Assembly: GCF_002897295.1 (NCBI RefSeq)
Contig: NZ_BEXF01000012.1
Span: forward strand, 1-64,000
Origin: Brevibacillus reuszeri
Lineage (GTDB): Bacteria; Bacillota; Bacilli; Brevibacillales; Brevibacillaceae
Length of the DNA stretch: 64,000 nucleotides
Direction of reading: 5' to 3'
Positions 18,918 to 27,715 of this stretch are shown in pieces. The notes below the pieces were generated by a model. It ran no database searches, was not told where the DNA came from, and saw only the letters and a program-made list of their open reading frames with translations. Position 1 is the first letter of the stretch; each line of letters begins with the position of its first letter. Both the position numbers and the translations under genes were made by a program.

Positions 18918-19372
18918 TACAATGTCACCCACATAATTATTGCGTCCTCGTTATTGTCCGAATAGTACCCTTTGCGTACGCCATGCTCTTTAAATCCGAG
19001 CTTAATGTACATATTTCTCGCTACGACGTTGGAAGTCCGTACTTCTAGTGTCATGCTCTGTGCACCAAACGATCTCGCTACACTCATCATTTTGAGCATA
19101 AGTCCGAGCCCGATTTTCTTTCCCCGAAACAACGGATGGACCGCAACATTCGTGATGTGTGCTTCATCGAGCACAATCCACATGCCGCAATAAGCGACGA
19201 TTCGATTCTGATGAACGACAACGACATATCGCGCATTCGGATTCATCGTCAGCTCGTTGACGAAAGCATCATGCGGCCACGGTGTTGAAAAGGACAACCG
19301 CTCCAGCTCGGCGACTGCCCCGACATCCTGCATCGTCATAAAGCGGTATTCCAAATCTGTATGTTGACTCAT
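18917..19372 (-). CDS. rimI: Ribosomal-protein-alanine N-acetyltransferase (RimI, GNAT family)
   Basis: 151 residues. GNAT fold with the acetyl-CoA loop in [19 protein letters not shown] (residues 85-105) and the [20 protein letters not shown] segment (residues 115-135) typical of RimI. Family members acetylate the N-terminal Ala of S18 and sometimes other proteins. AAGGAG precedes the ATG. It lies between tsaB and tsaD with one- to four-base gaps or overlaps, as in B. subtilis (ydiD). Confidence 0.93.
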   Translation of the reverse strand: MSQHTDLEYRFMTMQDVGAVAELERLSFSTPWPHDAFVNELTMNPNARYVVVVHQNRIVAYCGMWIVLDEAHITNVAVHPLFRGKKIGLGLMLKMMSVARSFGAQSMTLEVRTSNVVARNMYIKLGFKEHGVRKGYYSDNNEDAIIMWVTL

Positions 19373-19376
19373 ATGA

Positions 19377-20099
19377 TTACTCCTTTACCAAACCCTCCTG
19401 CTTTTGGGCCAGCCATTTTGCTTCCGCTTCCGCCAATTGGAGATACTCTGGAACCAGCTCATGCACATTCGTCCCATCCTGCAGCTTTTTCATCGCCAGA
19501 TAACCGATGTGGGCTGCTCGGGGATGATTCGCAGCGGGAGAGGCAAACTTCGCCTGCTCACCCAGCGCCTGTACAATCGCTTCTTTGTGTATCCGAACGT
19601 CTTCGCCAAGAAACAGGATCTCCTCTCCCTGTGCCTGATCACGAAGGTGTGGAAGCCACTCCTCGAGCAGAATGATTTTTTCGTTTTCACACGCCCGTAC
19701 GCTCTCCATGCCGTCTGTACGATAGCATCCTGTGTAAACCTGTCCTCTGCGGGCATCAAACAGTGGCACAATCATTCCTGGAAAGCCAAGTGCATTCATC
19801 GCCACTACCTGCAAGCTGGAAATTCCGATCACGGGAATGTCTAATGACCATGCCATGCTCTTTGCCGATGCCACCCCAATCCTTACGCCCGTGTAGGAGC
19901 CAGGTCCATTGGCTACTCCCAACCCGCTGAGCTGCTCTGGCAAGGTACCTGTTGCGTCCAGCAATTCACTGACACAATCCATGAGTCGAATCGAGTGGTT
20001 CTTTTGCTGGTTGGTTGTCATCTCTGCGAGGACTCTCTCTTCCTCTACGACAGCTACACTTAACACCAGATTGGATGTATCAATCGAAAGTAACCGCAT
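19377..20099 (-). CDS. tsaB: tRNA threonylcarbamoyladenosine biosynthesis protein TsaB
   Basis: About 240 residues. ASKHA fold with N-terminal MRLLSIDTSN and the GLGVANGPGSYTGVRIGVAS motif near residue 60, diagnostic of TsaB. It pairs with TsaD as a scaffold for t6A synthesis. The start at 20099 lies ten bases after GAGGAG and 20 bases inside the end of tsaE, so translation is coupled. Confidence 0.96.
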   Translation of the reverse strand: MRLLSIDTSNLVLSVAVVEEERVLAEMTTNQQKNHSIRLMDCVSELLDATGTLPEQLSGLGVANGPGSYTGVRIGVASAKSMAWSLDIPVIGISSLQVVAMNALGFPGMIVPLFDARRGQVYTGCYRTDGMESVRACENEKIILLEEWLPHLRDQAQGEEILFLGEDVRIHKEAIVQALGEQAKFASPAANHPRAAHIGYLAMKKLQDGTNVHELVPEYLQLAEAEAKWLAQKQEGLVKE

Positions 20100-20550
20100 C
20101 AAAATCAAACTCCTCACACAAATTCACATATCTTGCCCCCAGAGGCACCAGCTCGATCGTCCGTTCTTCTGCTCCTTCTGTACGCAAGTAAACAGTCAAT
20201 CGCTCGTTTGGAAGCACATCTTCGATCAAGGAAGCCCACTCTACCACACAGACTCCTTCGCCAAAAAAGTAATCGTCTAGCCCAAGCGAGTCTACATCAT
20301 CGCCTACCCGATACACATCCATATGGTATAACGGCAAACGGCCCTGATATTCTTTTATGATTGTAAACGTCGGACTGTTCACTACTTGCTGTACACCAAG
20401 CGCTCGCCCCAGACCTTGGGTAAACGTAGTTTTGCCCGCACCCAGATTGCCTTCGAGCGCGAGCAAGTCGCCGGGCTGAAGCTGGTCTGCCAAGCAAGCA
20501 GCGAAGCGCTGTGTTTGCGCTGCACCCGAAAGCCTCCATGTATATGTCAT
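20080..20550 (-). CDS. tsaE: tRNA threonylcarbamoyladenosine biosynthesis ATPase TsaE
   Basis: About 156 residues. P-loop LEGNLGAGKTTFTQGLGR near residues 35-50, then SPTFTIIKEY and LYHMDVYRVG, all TsaE signatures. It is the ATPase that resets the TsaB-TsaD complex. The ATG at 20550 is preferred (11 bases from AAGGAG); ATG/GTG codons at 20559/20562 lie too close to that site. The gene starts 16 bases after thiL. Confidence 0.95.
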   Translation of the reverse strand: MTYTWRLSGAAQTQRFAACLADQLQPGDLLALEGNLGAGKTTFTQGLGRALGVQQVVNSPTFTIIKEYQGRLPLYHMDVYRVGDDVDSLGLDDYFFGEGVCVVEWASLIEDVLPNERLTVYLRTEGAEERTIELVPLGARYVNLCEEFDFDAVTFD

Positions 20551-20565
20551 GTTCGTCATCACTCC

Positions 20566-21591
20566 TTATCCACGCTGCCCAAAATGGTTAAAGCCAGCTT
20601 TAGGCAACGGAAGCTGCAAGCCATCTTGAATCAGGGAGAGCGCAGGCACTCCGACCTCACTCTTTGCCTCTACCCGGCCAATAACAGCAAACGGAATACC
20701 AGCGGATGCAAATTTCTGTGCAATCTCGTCTACTTTGTTCGACTCCACTGTGCCAACAAGCTGGTAGTCCTCGCCTCCATAAAAAGCCCATTCCAAAGGG
20801 TCCTTGTTTACCTGTGTTGCATAAGCGCGGACATCTTCCCTGATGGGGATCTGCGCAGCATCGACAGATATCGCTACTCGACTCGCTTCTGCAATCTCCC
20901 ATAGCTCTGATGCCAAGCCGTCGCTCACGTCATTTAGGGAACTACATGCGCCAGAAGCGAGCAGTAGTCTCCCCGCAGCCACCTGAGCCAGCGGACGCTG
21001 GTGAGCTATCTCCAGCTCCCTCCACACGCCAGAGCTGCTGCTGGCTCCGTTCTTTTCCTGCAATAGCAGGTGAAGCCCCGCTGCCGAGGTTCCTACATGC
21101 CCGGTAACAAACACGGTGTGCCCCGCTGCTGCCTGCGAGCGACGAATCGCCCTGCCTTTTTCCACTTCACCGAGCACGGTCACTGACAAATGCAGGGCAT
21201 CTGGTGCAGACACCGTATCTCCGCCAATGACACGCACACCATACCGCTCACAAGCCTGATAAATGCCATCATAGATTTGGCTGCATTCCTCTGGCGACCA
21301 GTTGGGCGATACCGCAATACTGACCAATGCATACCTCGCATATCCGCCCATGGCTGCCACGTCACTAATGTTACTCATGACTGCCTTGTACCCTATGTCG
21401 CTCGGGCTCATAGTTGTTTTTAAAAAATGGACGGTTTCCACCATAGCATCACAGCAAGCAACGACTTCCATCGCGTGCCCTGGCGTAAAAACGGCGGCAT
21501 CATCCCCGAGCCCGACGGTCAAGCCGTCCCCTTCCTGTCCGTCCGACCGACTTGTCCATTGCCGGATCAGGGAAAATTCATCTTGTGCCAC
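20566..21591 (-). CDS. thiL: Thiamine-monophosphate kinase ThiL
   Basis: About 341 residues. Motifs include GLGDDAAVF near residue 27, VETVHFL, KAVMSNISDVAAMGG near residue 65, and SDGLASEL plus FYGGEDYQL further on, all metal- and ATP-binding parts of ThiL. It phosphorylates thiamine monophosphate to thiamine diphosphate. The start is GTG at 21591, eight bases after AAAGGAG; the ATG at 21624 lies upstream of that site and overlaps the promoter -10. First gene of the thiL-tsaE-tsaB-rimI-tsaD operon, the order seen in B. subtilis. Confidence 0.95.
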   Translation of the reverse strand: MAQDEFSLIRQWTSRSDGQEGDGLTVGLGDDAAVFTPGHAMEVVACCDAMVETVHFLKTTMSPSDIGYKAVMSNISDVAAMGGYARYALVSIAVSPNWSPEECSQIYDGIYQACERYGVRVIGGDTVSAPDALHLSVTVLGEVEKGRAIRRSQAAAGHTVFVTGHVGTSAAGLHLLLQEKNGASSSSGVWRELEIAHQRPLAQVAAGRLLLASGACSSLNDVSDGLASELWEIAEASRVAISVDAAQIPIREDVRAYATQVNKDPLEWAFYGGEDYQLVGTVESNKVDEIAQKFASAGIPFAVIGRVEAKSEVGVPALSLIQDGLQLPLPKAGFNHFGQRG

Positions 21592-21622
21592 CTCAAACGC
21601 TCCTTTACTGCATAGTGAATTC

Positions 21623-21652
21623 ATTATACCTCTGCTGTCAAAATACGTGCAA
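21623..21652 (-). promoter_or_regulatory. Candidate promoter of the thiL-tsaD operon
   Basis: Minus strand perfect TATAAT with a poor -35 (TTGCAC) 18 bases upstream. A transcript from here starts about 25 bases before the GTG of thiL, leaving room for its ribosome site. Confidence 0.4.
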
Positions 21653-21674
21653 GAAAGCCCCGGCAACGCGTACC

Positions 21675-22148
21675 TTAGGGCTGAGCTACCTCTTTTAGTT
21701 CGCGCAGCATCAGCTTGCCGCTACAACGTCCGCACCGATACTTTGCAGGGTTCATTTTGCGTTTGCGCTTGTAGCTCATCCCGCATGCCCCACAAACAAG
21801 CTCGTAGCGATAGGGCAAAACCGTGCGACCATTGCCTACTTGCTGACAGTATCGACTTCCTCCCACCTGTTTAAGCAGCACCTGAAAATCTCGATCCACA
21901 TGACGGTACCCTTTCTTGGCTATATGCAGATGATAGTGGCACAGCTCATGCTTGATGATCGCTGTCAGCTCTTCTAAGCCATGCTCCTCCAAATGCCGAG
22001 GATTTAGCTCAATATCGTGCGAGCGCAGCAGGTATCTTCCACCAGTCGTGCGCAATCTGCTGTTAAAGCGGGCCTGATGGCGAAAGGGCGTGGCAAAAAA
22101 CTCGCTGGATATTTCCTCCACCAGCATTTGCAATTCCTGATCGGTCAT
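21675..22148 (-). CDS. sprT: SprT-like zinc metalloprotease-fold protein
   Basis: 157 residues. The HELCHYHLH zinc motif (residues 67-75) is followed by a C-terminal zinc-ribbon with two Cys pairs (CGACGMSYKRKRKMNPAKY then CGRCSG). This is the SprT family; the bacterial role is not firmly established. A GGAGGAG site precedes the ATG. B. subtilis ydcK sits in the same neighbourhood (tex, cmpA). Confidence 0.93.
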   Translation of the reverse strand: MTDQELQMLVEEISSEFFATPFRHQARFNSRLRTTGGRYLLRSHDIELNPRHLEEHGLEELTAIIKHELCHYHLHIAKKGYRHVDRDFQVLLKQVGGSRYCQQVGNGRTVLPYRYELVCGACGMSYKRKRKMNPAKYRCGRCSGKLMLRELKEVAQP

Positions 22149-22256
22149 CTCATCTCCTCCGCTTCTCTTCTTCTTTCACGATAGCAGTTAATGTTGAAAA
22201 GTGCTAGACAGATAGGCTACACTGGGTGGAAGAAAAGTAGAATGGTGGAGGAGCTC

Positions 22257-22592
22257 ATGCGCTATTTGATGTTGCAGGAGAACACAGGGCTGCATTTTGT
22301 TGCACTCCCTGAATCGCATATGTACCAGCTGGTCGCGCTTTTCAAGCGGCTACATAAGGAAATTGACAAATTGACGATTGTGGATCGACCTGAGCTGCCA
22401 GCAGTTCTGGCAGAATGTGCTGATCTGGAGCTTTTGGGAAGCGAGCTTTCGGTCACTGACGGACTGGCTTACGTAAGTGGGCTGGAGCGCCGCTTTGCCT
22501 CCCTACAGGAGAACGAGTACCCACTAATCTCCTTGTTGACGGAGATTCGTGCGCTGCAAGCACAGCTGGAGTTTTTAAACGAAGAAGAATAA
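22257..22592 (+). CDS. Small hypothetical protein upstream of cmpA
   Basis: About 111 residues, no signal peptide or membrane helix, Leu/Glu-rich and largely helical. I do not recognise the family. The ATG at 22257 is five bases after GGAGG and is preferred over the in-frame codons at 22191 and 22242. It is the only plus-strand gene just before cmpA, and read-through from it would produce a cmpA leader able to fold over the cmpA ribosome site. Confidence 0.6.
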   Translation: MRYLMLQENTGLHFVALPESHMYQLVALFKRLHKEIDKLTIVDRPELPAVLAECADLELLGSELSVTDGLAYVSGLERRFASLQENEYPLISLLTEIRALQAQLEFLNEEE

Positions 22593-22605
22593 GTTTTACA
22601 AAAAG

Positions 22606-22667
22606 AGGTACCTCCTGCTCGTCCGTTGCATACATTGCCAATAGACGATTAAATCCAGGAGGTACCT
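22606..22667. repeat. Inverted repeat covering the cmpA ribosome site
   Basis: AGGTACCTCCTG at 22606-22617 is perfectly complementary to CAGGAGGTACCT at 22656-22667, which contains the cmpA Shine-Dalgarno AGGAGG. The loop is 38 bases. On the minus strand the repeat is followed by CTTTTTG, so it could also stop transcription coming from tex. Confidence 0.75.
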
Positions 22668-22669
22668 TC

Positions 22670-22792
22670 ATGCCACAATGGATGCGTAGGCAATTGCAGC
22701 GTGCCTTCATTGGGAAGGACATTCGACAGATTCGTTTGTTGAACAGTTGTTGGTTTCTATATTGGGAAAAACATGGCGGCCGCCCACAGTAA
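22670..22792 (+). CDS. cmpA: Cortex morphogenetic protein CmpA
   Basis: Only 40 residues. It begins MPQWMRRQLQRAF and contains IRQIRLLNSCWFLYWEKH, closely matching the small CmpA family (37 residues in B. subtilis), which controls coat-to-cortex progression during sporulation by targeting SpoIVA for ClpXP degradation (established for B. subtilis). AGGAGG is seven bases before the ATG. It lies between sprT and tex, as in B. subtilis. CATACATT at 22629-22636 resembles a sigma-E -10, but I see no good -35. Confidence 0.88.
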   Translation: MPQWMRRQLQRAFIGKDIRQIRLLNSCWFLYWEKHGGRPQ

Positions 22793-22811
22793 ATGAGGAG
22801 GCCGCCTTTTT
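22775..22811 (+). terminator. cmpA terminator overlapping its last codons
   Basis: Stem GGCGGCC (22775-22781) / GGCCGCC (22800-22806) followed by five T. The left arm lies inside the last codons of cmpA. Confidence 0.8.
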
Positions 22812-22832
22812 GCTGTATCTAAAGCGAAGCGA

Positions 22833-24995
22833 TTAGCCTTCTGCCGGAGCGATCATCGTCATGCCAACACGCTGGCGCTTCTCATCAATCTCAACTACCC
22901 ACACATCTACGATATCACCTACCGTGACCACATCAAGCGGATGCTTGACGAAGCCTTTTTTCAATCGGGATATGTGAACCAGACCGTCATTTTTCAGCCC
23001 GATGTCGACAAATGCCCCAAAGTCCACTACATTTCGCACCGTACCTTGCAGCTTCATGCCCACTGCTAGATCAGACAGTTGGAGTACATCGCTGCGCAGC
23101 AATGGTTTAGGGAGTTCATCACGCGGGTCGCGCCCTGGACGCAGCAAGCTCTCTACGATGTCATGCAGCGTTGGCTCCCCGATCCCCAGCTGGCCTGCTG
23201 TTGCAGCCACATCCAGTGCTTGCAGCCGCTCCCGGCACAGCTCGCTGCCGATCTGCTCCGGCGCAATACCGATCATCGCAAGCAGCTTGTGGGTAGCCGT
23301 GTAGGACTCAGGGTGAATAGGAGTCTTGTCCAACGGGTTATTTCCATCGACGATCCGTAGAAAGCCAATGCATTGCTCATACGTTTTGGCGCCAAGACGA
23401 GGAACTTCTTTGAGCTGGGAACGCGTAGTGAATTTCCCGACCTCTTCGCGCTTCTTCACGATATTGCCCGCGACCTGCCGACTGATCCCTGACACATACT
23501 GCAGCAGGGAAGGCGATGCCGTATTGACGTCCACACCGACATGGTTAACTGCCGATTCGACGACAAACTGGAGGCTGTCCGCCAGACGCGACTGGGATAC
23601 GTCGTGCTGGTATTGTCCTACCCCAACAGACTTTGGATCGATCTTGACCAGTTCAGCGAGCGGGTCCTGCAAACGCCGAGCGATGGAGGCTGCACTGCGT
23701 TCTGCCACATCCAGGTCTGGAAACTCTTCCTTGGCAATTGCAGAAGCCGAATAAACAGACGCTCCAGCTTCATTGACGATGATATACATAACGTCTCGCT
23801 TCAGTTCCTTCAGCAGTGTCGCAATAAACTGCTCCGTCTCTCGTGACGCCGTTCCGTTCCCGATCGCCACTACGGTAACACCGTATGCTTCGATCATCTG
23901 CTTCACCTTGGCCGATGCCTCCGCCACTTTGTTTACGGGTGGAGTCGGGTATACGACGGCAACCTCCAGAAGCTTGCCGGTTTCATCTACTACAGCCAGT
24001 TTACAGCCTGTCCGAAATGCCGGGTCGACACCAAGCACTACTTTGCCTTTTACAGGGGGCTGAAGCAGTAAATTGCGGAGGTTCTCTGAAAAAATATGAA
24101 TCGCACGTTCTTCAGCCGCTTCTGTTAGCTCGGTGCGCACCTCGCGCTCGATGGATGGCGCAATCAAGCGTTTATAGGCATCCTCTACCGTCGTCTCCAA
24201 AATAGAGCGTACGACTGTCTCACGGGAAATGACGCGGCGCTGGATCCAGGCCAGGATTTCTGGCACAGGAGCTTCCACCGCTACCTTAAGAATGCCTTCG
24301 TTCTCTCCGCGATTAATCGCCAGCACTCGATGAGGAACTACCTTTTTCAAAGGTTCATTGTATGCATAATACATTTGATAAACATTTTTCTCGTCTGCTT
24401 CTTCCGCTTTTTGCTCGGATACCAGCAATCCTTTTTGCATGGTACGCTCCCGAACCCATTGGCGTATATCCGGGTCGTCAGAGTATTGCTCGGCGATGAT
24501 ATCCATAGCACCTTGCAAAGCTTGTTCTGCTGTCTCTACTCCTTTTTCCGGGTTAACGTAGCTCATTGCCTCTGCTTCAGGCGCTCCTGATTTCGGGAGG
24601 CTGAGCAGGTAAGTAGCAAGTGGCTCCAGCCCTTTTTCCTTTGCCATGGTCGCACGCGTACGCCGCTTTTGGCGATAAGGACGATACAGGTCTTCTACTT
24701 CCTGCAGTTTCGTTGCACGCTCAATAGCTGCCTTCAGTTCTTCTGTCAGCTTGCCTTGTTCTTCAATGAGACGTACGACTTCCTCTTTGCGTACAGACAG
24801 GTTACGCAAATAACGAACGCGTTCTTCAATGGCTCGAATCTGCGTCTCGTCCAGCTGCCCGGTCATTTCTTTTCGATATCGGGCAATAAAAGGAACCGTG
24901 TTTCCCTCATCCAAAAGAGCAATCGTGCGTTCCGCTTGATGAGGCTTAACGCCCGTATCATGGGCAACGGTCTGGATCATCAACGTAAGCTCCAT
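22833..24995 (-). CDS. Tex family S1 RNA-binding protein (YdcI-like)
   Basis: 720 residues. Tex N-terminal helical domain, a YqgF/RNase-H-like domain around residues 320-440 (VLGVDPAFRTGCKLAVVDE), a helix-hairpin-helix region near 490-560 (PSLLQYVSGI, LKEVPRLGAKTYEQCIGFLR) and a C-terminal S1 domain from about residue 640 (GMKLQGTVRNVVDFGAFVDIG). It binds nucleic acid and is linked to transcription. It is a single gene on the minus strand, in the same place as B. subtilis ydcI. Confidence 0.95.
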   Translation of the reverse strand: MELTLMIQTVAHDTGVKPHQAERTIALLDEGNTVPFIARYRKEMTGQLDETQIRAIEERVRYLRNLSVRKEEVVRLIEEQGKLTEELKAAIERATKLQEVEDLYRPYRQKRRTRATMAKEKGLEPLATYLLSLPKSGAPEAEAMSYVNPEKGVETAEQALQGAMDIIAEQYSDDPDIRQWVRERTMQKGLLVSEQKAEEADEKNVYQMYYAYNEPLKKVVPHRVLAINRGENEGILKVAVEAPVPEILAWIQRRVISRETVVRSILETTVEDAYKRLIAPSIEREVRTELTEAAEERAIHIFSENLRNLLLQPPVKGKVVLGVDPAFRTGCKLAVVDETGKLLEVAVVYPTPPVNKVAEASAKVKQMIEAYGVTVVAIGNGTASRETEQFIATLLKELKRDVMYIIVNEAGASVYSASAIAKEEFPDLDVAERSAASIARRLQDPLAELVKIDPKSVGVGQYQHDVSQSRLADSLQFVVESAVNHVGVDVNTASPSLLQYVSGISRQVAGNIVKKREEVGKFTTRSQLKEVPRLGAKTYEQCIGFLRIVDGNNPLDKTPIHPESYTATHKLLAMIGIAPEQIGSELCRERLQALDVAATAGQLGIGEPTLHDIVESLLRPGRDPRDELPKPLLRSDVLQLSDLAVGMKLQGTVRNVVDFGAFVDIGLKNDGLVHISRLKKGFVKHPLDVVTVGDIVDVWVVEIDEKRQRVGMTMIAPAEG

Positions 24996-25069
24996 ACATA
25001 TCCTCCTGCGCTCGTACTTCGCCGTTTATTGTACCATATTTGCTTGCAAGGACTGGAAACCTGAAACAG

Positions 25070-25097
25070 AAAAAAGGTGCCAGCCGACACCTTTTTT
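25070..25097. terminator. Terminator downstream of sigB
   Basis: Stem AAAAAAGGTG / CACCTTTTTT with an eight-base loop, T tracts on both strands, eleven bases after the sigB stop. Confidence 0.85.
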
Positions 25098-25107
25098 ACG
25101 TGCTCAC

Positions 25108-25899
25108 TCACGTTGCCGTTTCCAGTTGCTCCACTCTCAATGCTTCTCGCAGCTTCCCCAATGCCCGTCGCTGCAGCCTCGAGATATGCATCTGGGACAT
25201 CCCCATGACATCTCCTGCCTGCTTCTGGCTCAAGTTTTGATAAAAAGTTAAGTGAATGATTTCTTTTTCCCGTTTGTCCAGTACATGCAGGGCTCGGTCC
25301 AGCATCATGTGCTGCTCGATCTGGTCGTAGCCCGGCTCCGCCGAGCCTACGAGGTCTAACAGCGTAATGGTATGCCCGTCGTTATCTGCTTCCAGCTCGC
25401 TGTCCATGGAGAGGGAATGGTAGCTGCGCCCCATTTCCAATGTCTCTAGTACGGCCTCTTCGGTCACACCCAGGTGCTGCGCGATATCTGAGATTTGGGG
25501 AGATCTTTGAAGCTGTGTGGTCAACTCGTCAACGACACGCTTAATTTTTGGACTCAGTTCTTTTACTCTTCGCGGCACATGGACACTCCAGGTCTTGTCC
25601 CGAATATACCGTTTGATTTCACCCACAATCGTGGGAATGGCAAAGCTTTCGAAGCTTCTCTCAAAGGACGGGTCAAATCGACGCAGAGAAGCTAGCAAGC
25701 CAATCATTCCGACTTGAATCAAGTCTTCGTGCATAATTTGTCCGCGAACAAATTTTTTGGCCAATGTCTCTACGAGAGGAGTATAGGCCCTCACCAATTG
25801 CTCCTGCAGATGGGCATGTCCGGTTTGCCAATATTGGTGGGTAAGCTCCTTTAACTCCTCCGCACTATACTTCTGCTTTCGAGATTGTCCAGTCATCAT
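25108..25899 (-). CDS. sigB: RNA polymerase sigma factor SigB (SigB/SigF/SigG family)
   Basis: About 264 residues. Region 2 includes HEDLIQVGMIGLLASLRRFD and SFESFAIPTIVGEIKRYIRD (near residues 55-95), region 3 TTQLQRSPQISDIAQHLGV, and region 4 ends with the LSQKQAGDVMGMSQMHISRLQ helix-turn-helix. It drives the general stress regulon. The start overlaps the rsbW end by 35 bases, with GGGGTGG before ATG-ATG. It is the last gene of rsbT-U-V-W-sigB; no rsbX follows. Assignment as SigB rather than SigF/G rests on the operon. Confidence 0.94.
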   Translation of the reverse strand: MMTGQSRKQKYSAEELKELTHQYWQTGHAHLQEQLVRAYTPLVETLAKKFVRGQIMHEDLIQVGMIGLLASLRRFDPSFERSFESFAIPTIVGEIKRYIRDKTWSVHVPRRVKELSPKIKRVVDELTTQLQRSPQISDIAQHLGVTEEAVLETLEMGRSYHSLSMDSELEADNDGHTITLLDLVGSAEPGYDQIEQHMMLDRALHVLDKREKEIIHLTFYQNLSQKQAGDVMGMSQMHISRLQRRALGKLREALRVEQLETAT

Positions 25900-26362
25900 C
25901 ACCAGCCACCCCATCCCGACGAACATACTTGGTCATGGAAATTGCCACGCCTCGGTCCGAACGAATCACGACTTCATCCATCAGCGTATGGATCAGATAG
26001 AGTCCCAGTCCGCCCTCTTCCAGATCATCAATGTCCCTGCCCGAATAAATCGGGGTCAATTGATCCGGCTTCAACTCTCCTGCAAATCCAACTCCCTGAT
26101 CAGAGATTTCAATTACCAAACGATCGGAATGAACGTGGCACGTCATGTGAATCGCACCAGGCTCTTCGTCTTCTCCATAGGCATGTTCAACCGCGTTCGT
26201 GCAGGCTTCTCCCACTGCTAGCTTGATGTCTTCTATGTCCTCGTAGGAAAATCCCATGCGATTGGCTACACCAGACACAGTCAGACGAGCCACTCCCAGA
26301 TACTCTGTCTGGCTAGGGAAGGTCAGCTGAATCACATCTGCCTTAGGTCCATTTTGACCCAT
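25865..26362 (-). CDS. rsbW: Anti-sigma-B factor / serine kinase RsbW
   Basis: 165 residues, GHKL ATPase fold: the N box in EACTNAVEHAYGE near residue 57, the G1 motif EISDQGVGF near residue 90, and GGLGLYLIHTLMDEV near residue 124. RsbW binds SigB in unstressed cells and phosphorylates RsbV. The ATG at 26362 overlaps the rsbV stop by one base, with AAGGAGA upstream. Confidence 0.95.
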   Translation of the reverse strand: MGQNGPKADVIQLTFPSQTEYLGVARLTVSGVANRMGFSYEDIEDIKLAVGEACTNAVEHAYGEDEEPGAIHMTCHVHSDRLVIEISDQGVGFAGELKPDQLTPIYSGRDIDDLEEGGLGLYLIHTLMDEVVIRSDRGVAISMTKYVRRDGVAGDDDWTISKAEV

Positions 26363-26688
26363 TACTCGCTCTCTCCTTTGTGGATGGCAATATGATCGTA
26401 CAAGCCAGTAATGCGAAACAGCCTTTCCACGCGAGAAGACAGCTTGTCTACCCGAAAGGTACACTCCGTCTGCTTGCAAGCTTTCATGACCGCGATGAAA
26501 ATTCCTATTCCCGTACTATCCATGTACTCTACTGCTTCCAAATTGACGCTAATCAAAGTCGCATTCGGCTGCTTGGCCAGCGCCATCAGCGTCTCCTTCA
26601 CTTGTGTCCCTGTATAAGCGTCGATGTCGCCCCTCAAGGTCACATAATGCTCGTTTTCTGTGCTCGTTGTTTCCATTGTCAGATCCAT
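26362..26688 (-). CDS. rsbV: Anti-anti-sigma factor RsbV
   Basis: About 108 residues, STAS domain. The phosphorylated Ser lies in the EYMDSTGIGIFIAVMKA motif near residue 57. When dephosphorylated by RsbU it binds RsbW and frees SigB. The start at 26688 follows GGGAGGGAGCCTGAGG. It sits between rsbU and rsbW. Confidence 0.94.
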   Translation of the reverse strand: MDLTMETTSTENEHYVTLRGDIDAYTGTQVKETLMALAKQPNATLISVNLEAVEYMDSTGIGIFIAVMKACKQTECTFRVDKLSSRVERLFRITGLYDHIAIHKGESE

Positions 26689-26713
26689 CCTCAGGCTCCC
26701 TCCCGAGCTTTGC

Positions 26714-27715
26714 TCAGTTTCTTCGTAGTACAATCATGGTGTAATCATCTGGCAGTTCAAACTGGGAAAGCAGAAGCAGCCTGCTGTAGATTGCATCGGC
26801 CATATGCTGTGCCGATGAGCCTACCTCTGCCTGCAAATAGGATACAAGCTCGTCCCTTTGCAAGTAATATCGGTTAATTTTGCGTTCAGTTACACCATCA
26901 GTCAGAAGAATCAGAACATCTTCTTCCTCAAGGTGGATCTCGTACTCTTCGTACTCCGTGTCAGGACAAAGTCCGAGCGCCGCACCCTGGCCCTCCAGGT
27001 CGTAAAAACGGCCCGTTTTCGCCCGGTAAAGAAAGCCTGGTTCATGTCCTGCTACCGCATAACGAAAGCGATGAGTATTCGTATCGTAGCTTCCCAAAAG
27101 CATAGTGACAAACATACTACTGTCGATATTTCGCTCCACAACCCGATTAAGATGGCGAAGCATATCGTTTGGACCCATCTGTATTTCCCCGAGACTGTCC
27201 ATGGCATATTTCAGCATGGACATGCACATCGCTGCCGGTATTCCTTTTCCCGTAATATCGGCAATGGTGAGACAAAATCTCTGGTCGTCCTGAGCAATCA
27301 CATTATAAAAATCCCCTGAAATCTGATGAGCTGCTACGCTCACCAAGCCGATCTCGATGTCTGGATAGACAGGAATCTCACGTGGCAAAAGCGTCTGCTG
27401 CATAGCGGATGCTACTGCAATCTCCGACTCCATCTGTTGATGCCGGTTTCTCCAGCTATTCACTGATCTGTGTTCAATTCCGTATTCAATCATTACTTCG
27501 GTCAGAATGGAAAAGGAGTCCCGCACAAACTCTGGTACCTCCCCCAGCTTTTCCAGTGCTCTTCCGTGCAAGTCAGTTAGTTCCTCTGGCGAAATATCTT
27601 TGGAGAGAAGCCATTTCCCTAATTGCTGCGCACCGTACAGCTGGTCTTCCGAGAGGCCACTCAGGTAATCCCGAAGAATTTTTACATACTCTTCTTCCAA
27701 GCTCCGGGCTACCAT
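26714..27715 (-). CDS. rsbU: PP2C-type phosphatase RsbU
   Basis: About 333 residues, matching B. subtilis RsbU. An N-terminal four-helix RsbT-binding domain (LSEDQLYGAQQLGKWLL, about residues 1-85) is followed by a linker helix and an SpoIIE/PP2C domain with metal-binding Asp in ISGDFYNVI, ADITGKGIPAAMCMSMLKYA and LTDGVTE. It dephosphorylates RsbV-P when activated by RsbT. AAGGTGG is six bases before the ATG, which overlaps the rsbT stop. Confidence 0.93.
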   Translation of the reverse strand: MVARSLEEEYVKILRDYLSGLSEDQLYGAQQLGKWLLSKDISPEELTDLHGRALEKLGEVPEFVRDSFSILTEVMIEYGIEHRSVNSWRNRHQQMESEIAVASAMQQTLLPREIPVYPDIEIGLVSVAAHQISGDFYNVIAQDDQRFCLTIADITGKGIPAAMCMSMLKYAMDSLGEIQMGPNDMLRHLNRVVERNIDSSMFVTMLLGSYDTNTHRFRYAVAGHEPGFLYRAKTGRFYDLEGQGAALGLCPDTEYEEYEIHLEEEDVLILLTDGVTERKINRYYLQRDELVSYLQAEVGSSAQHMADAIYSRLLLLSQFELPDDYTMIVLRRN

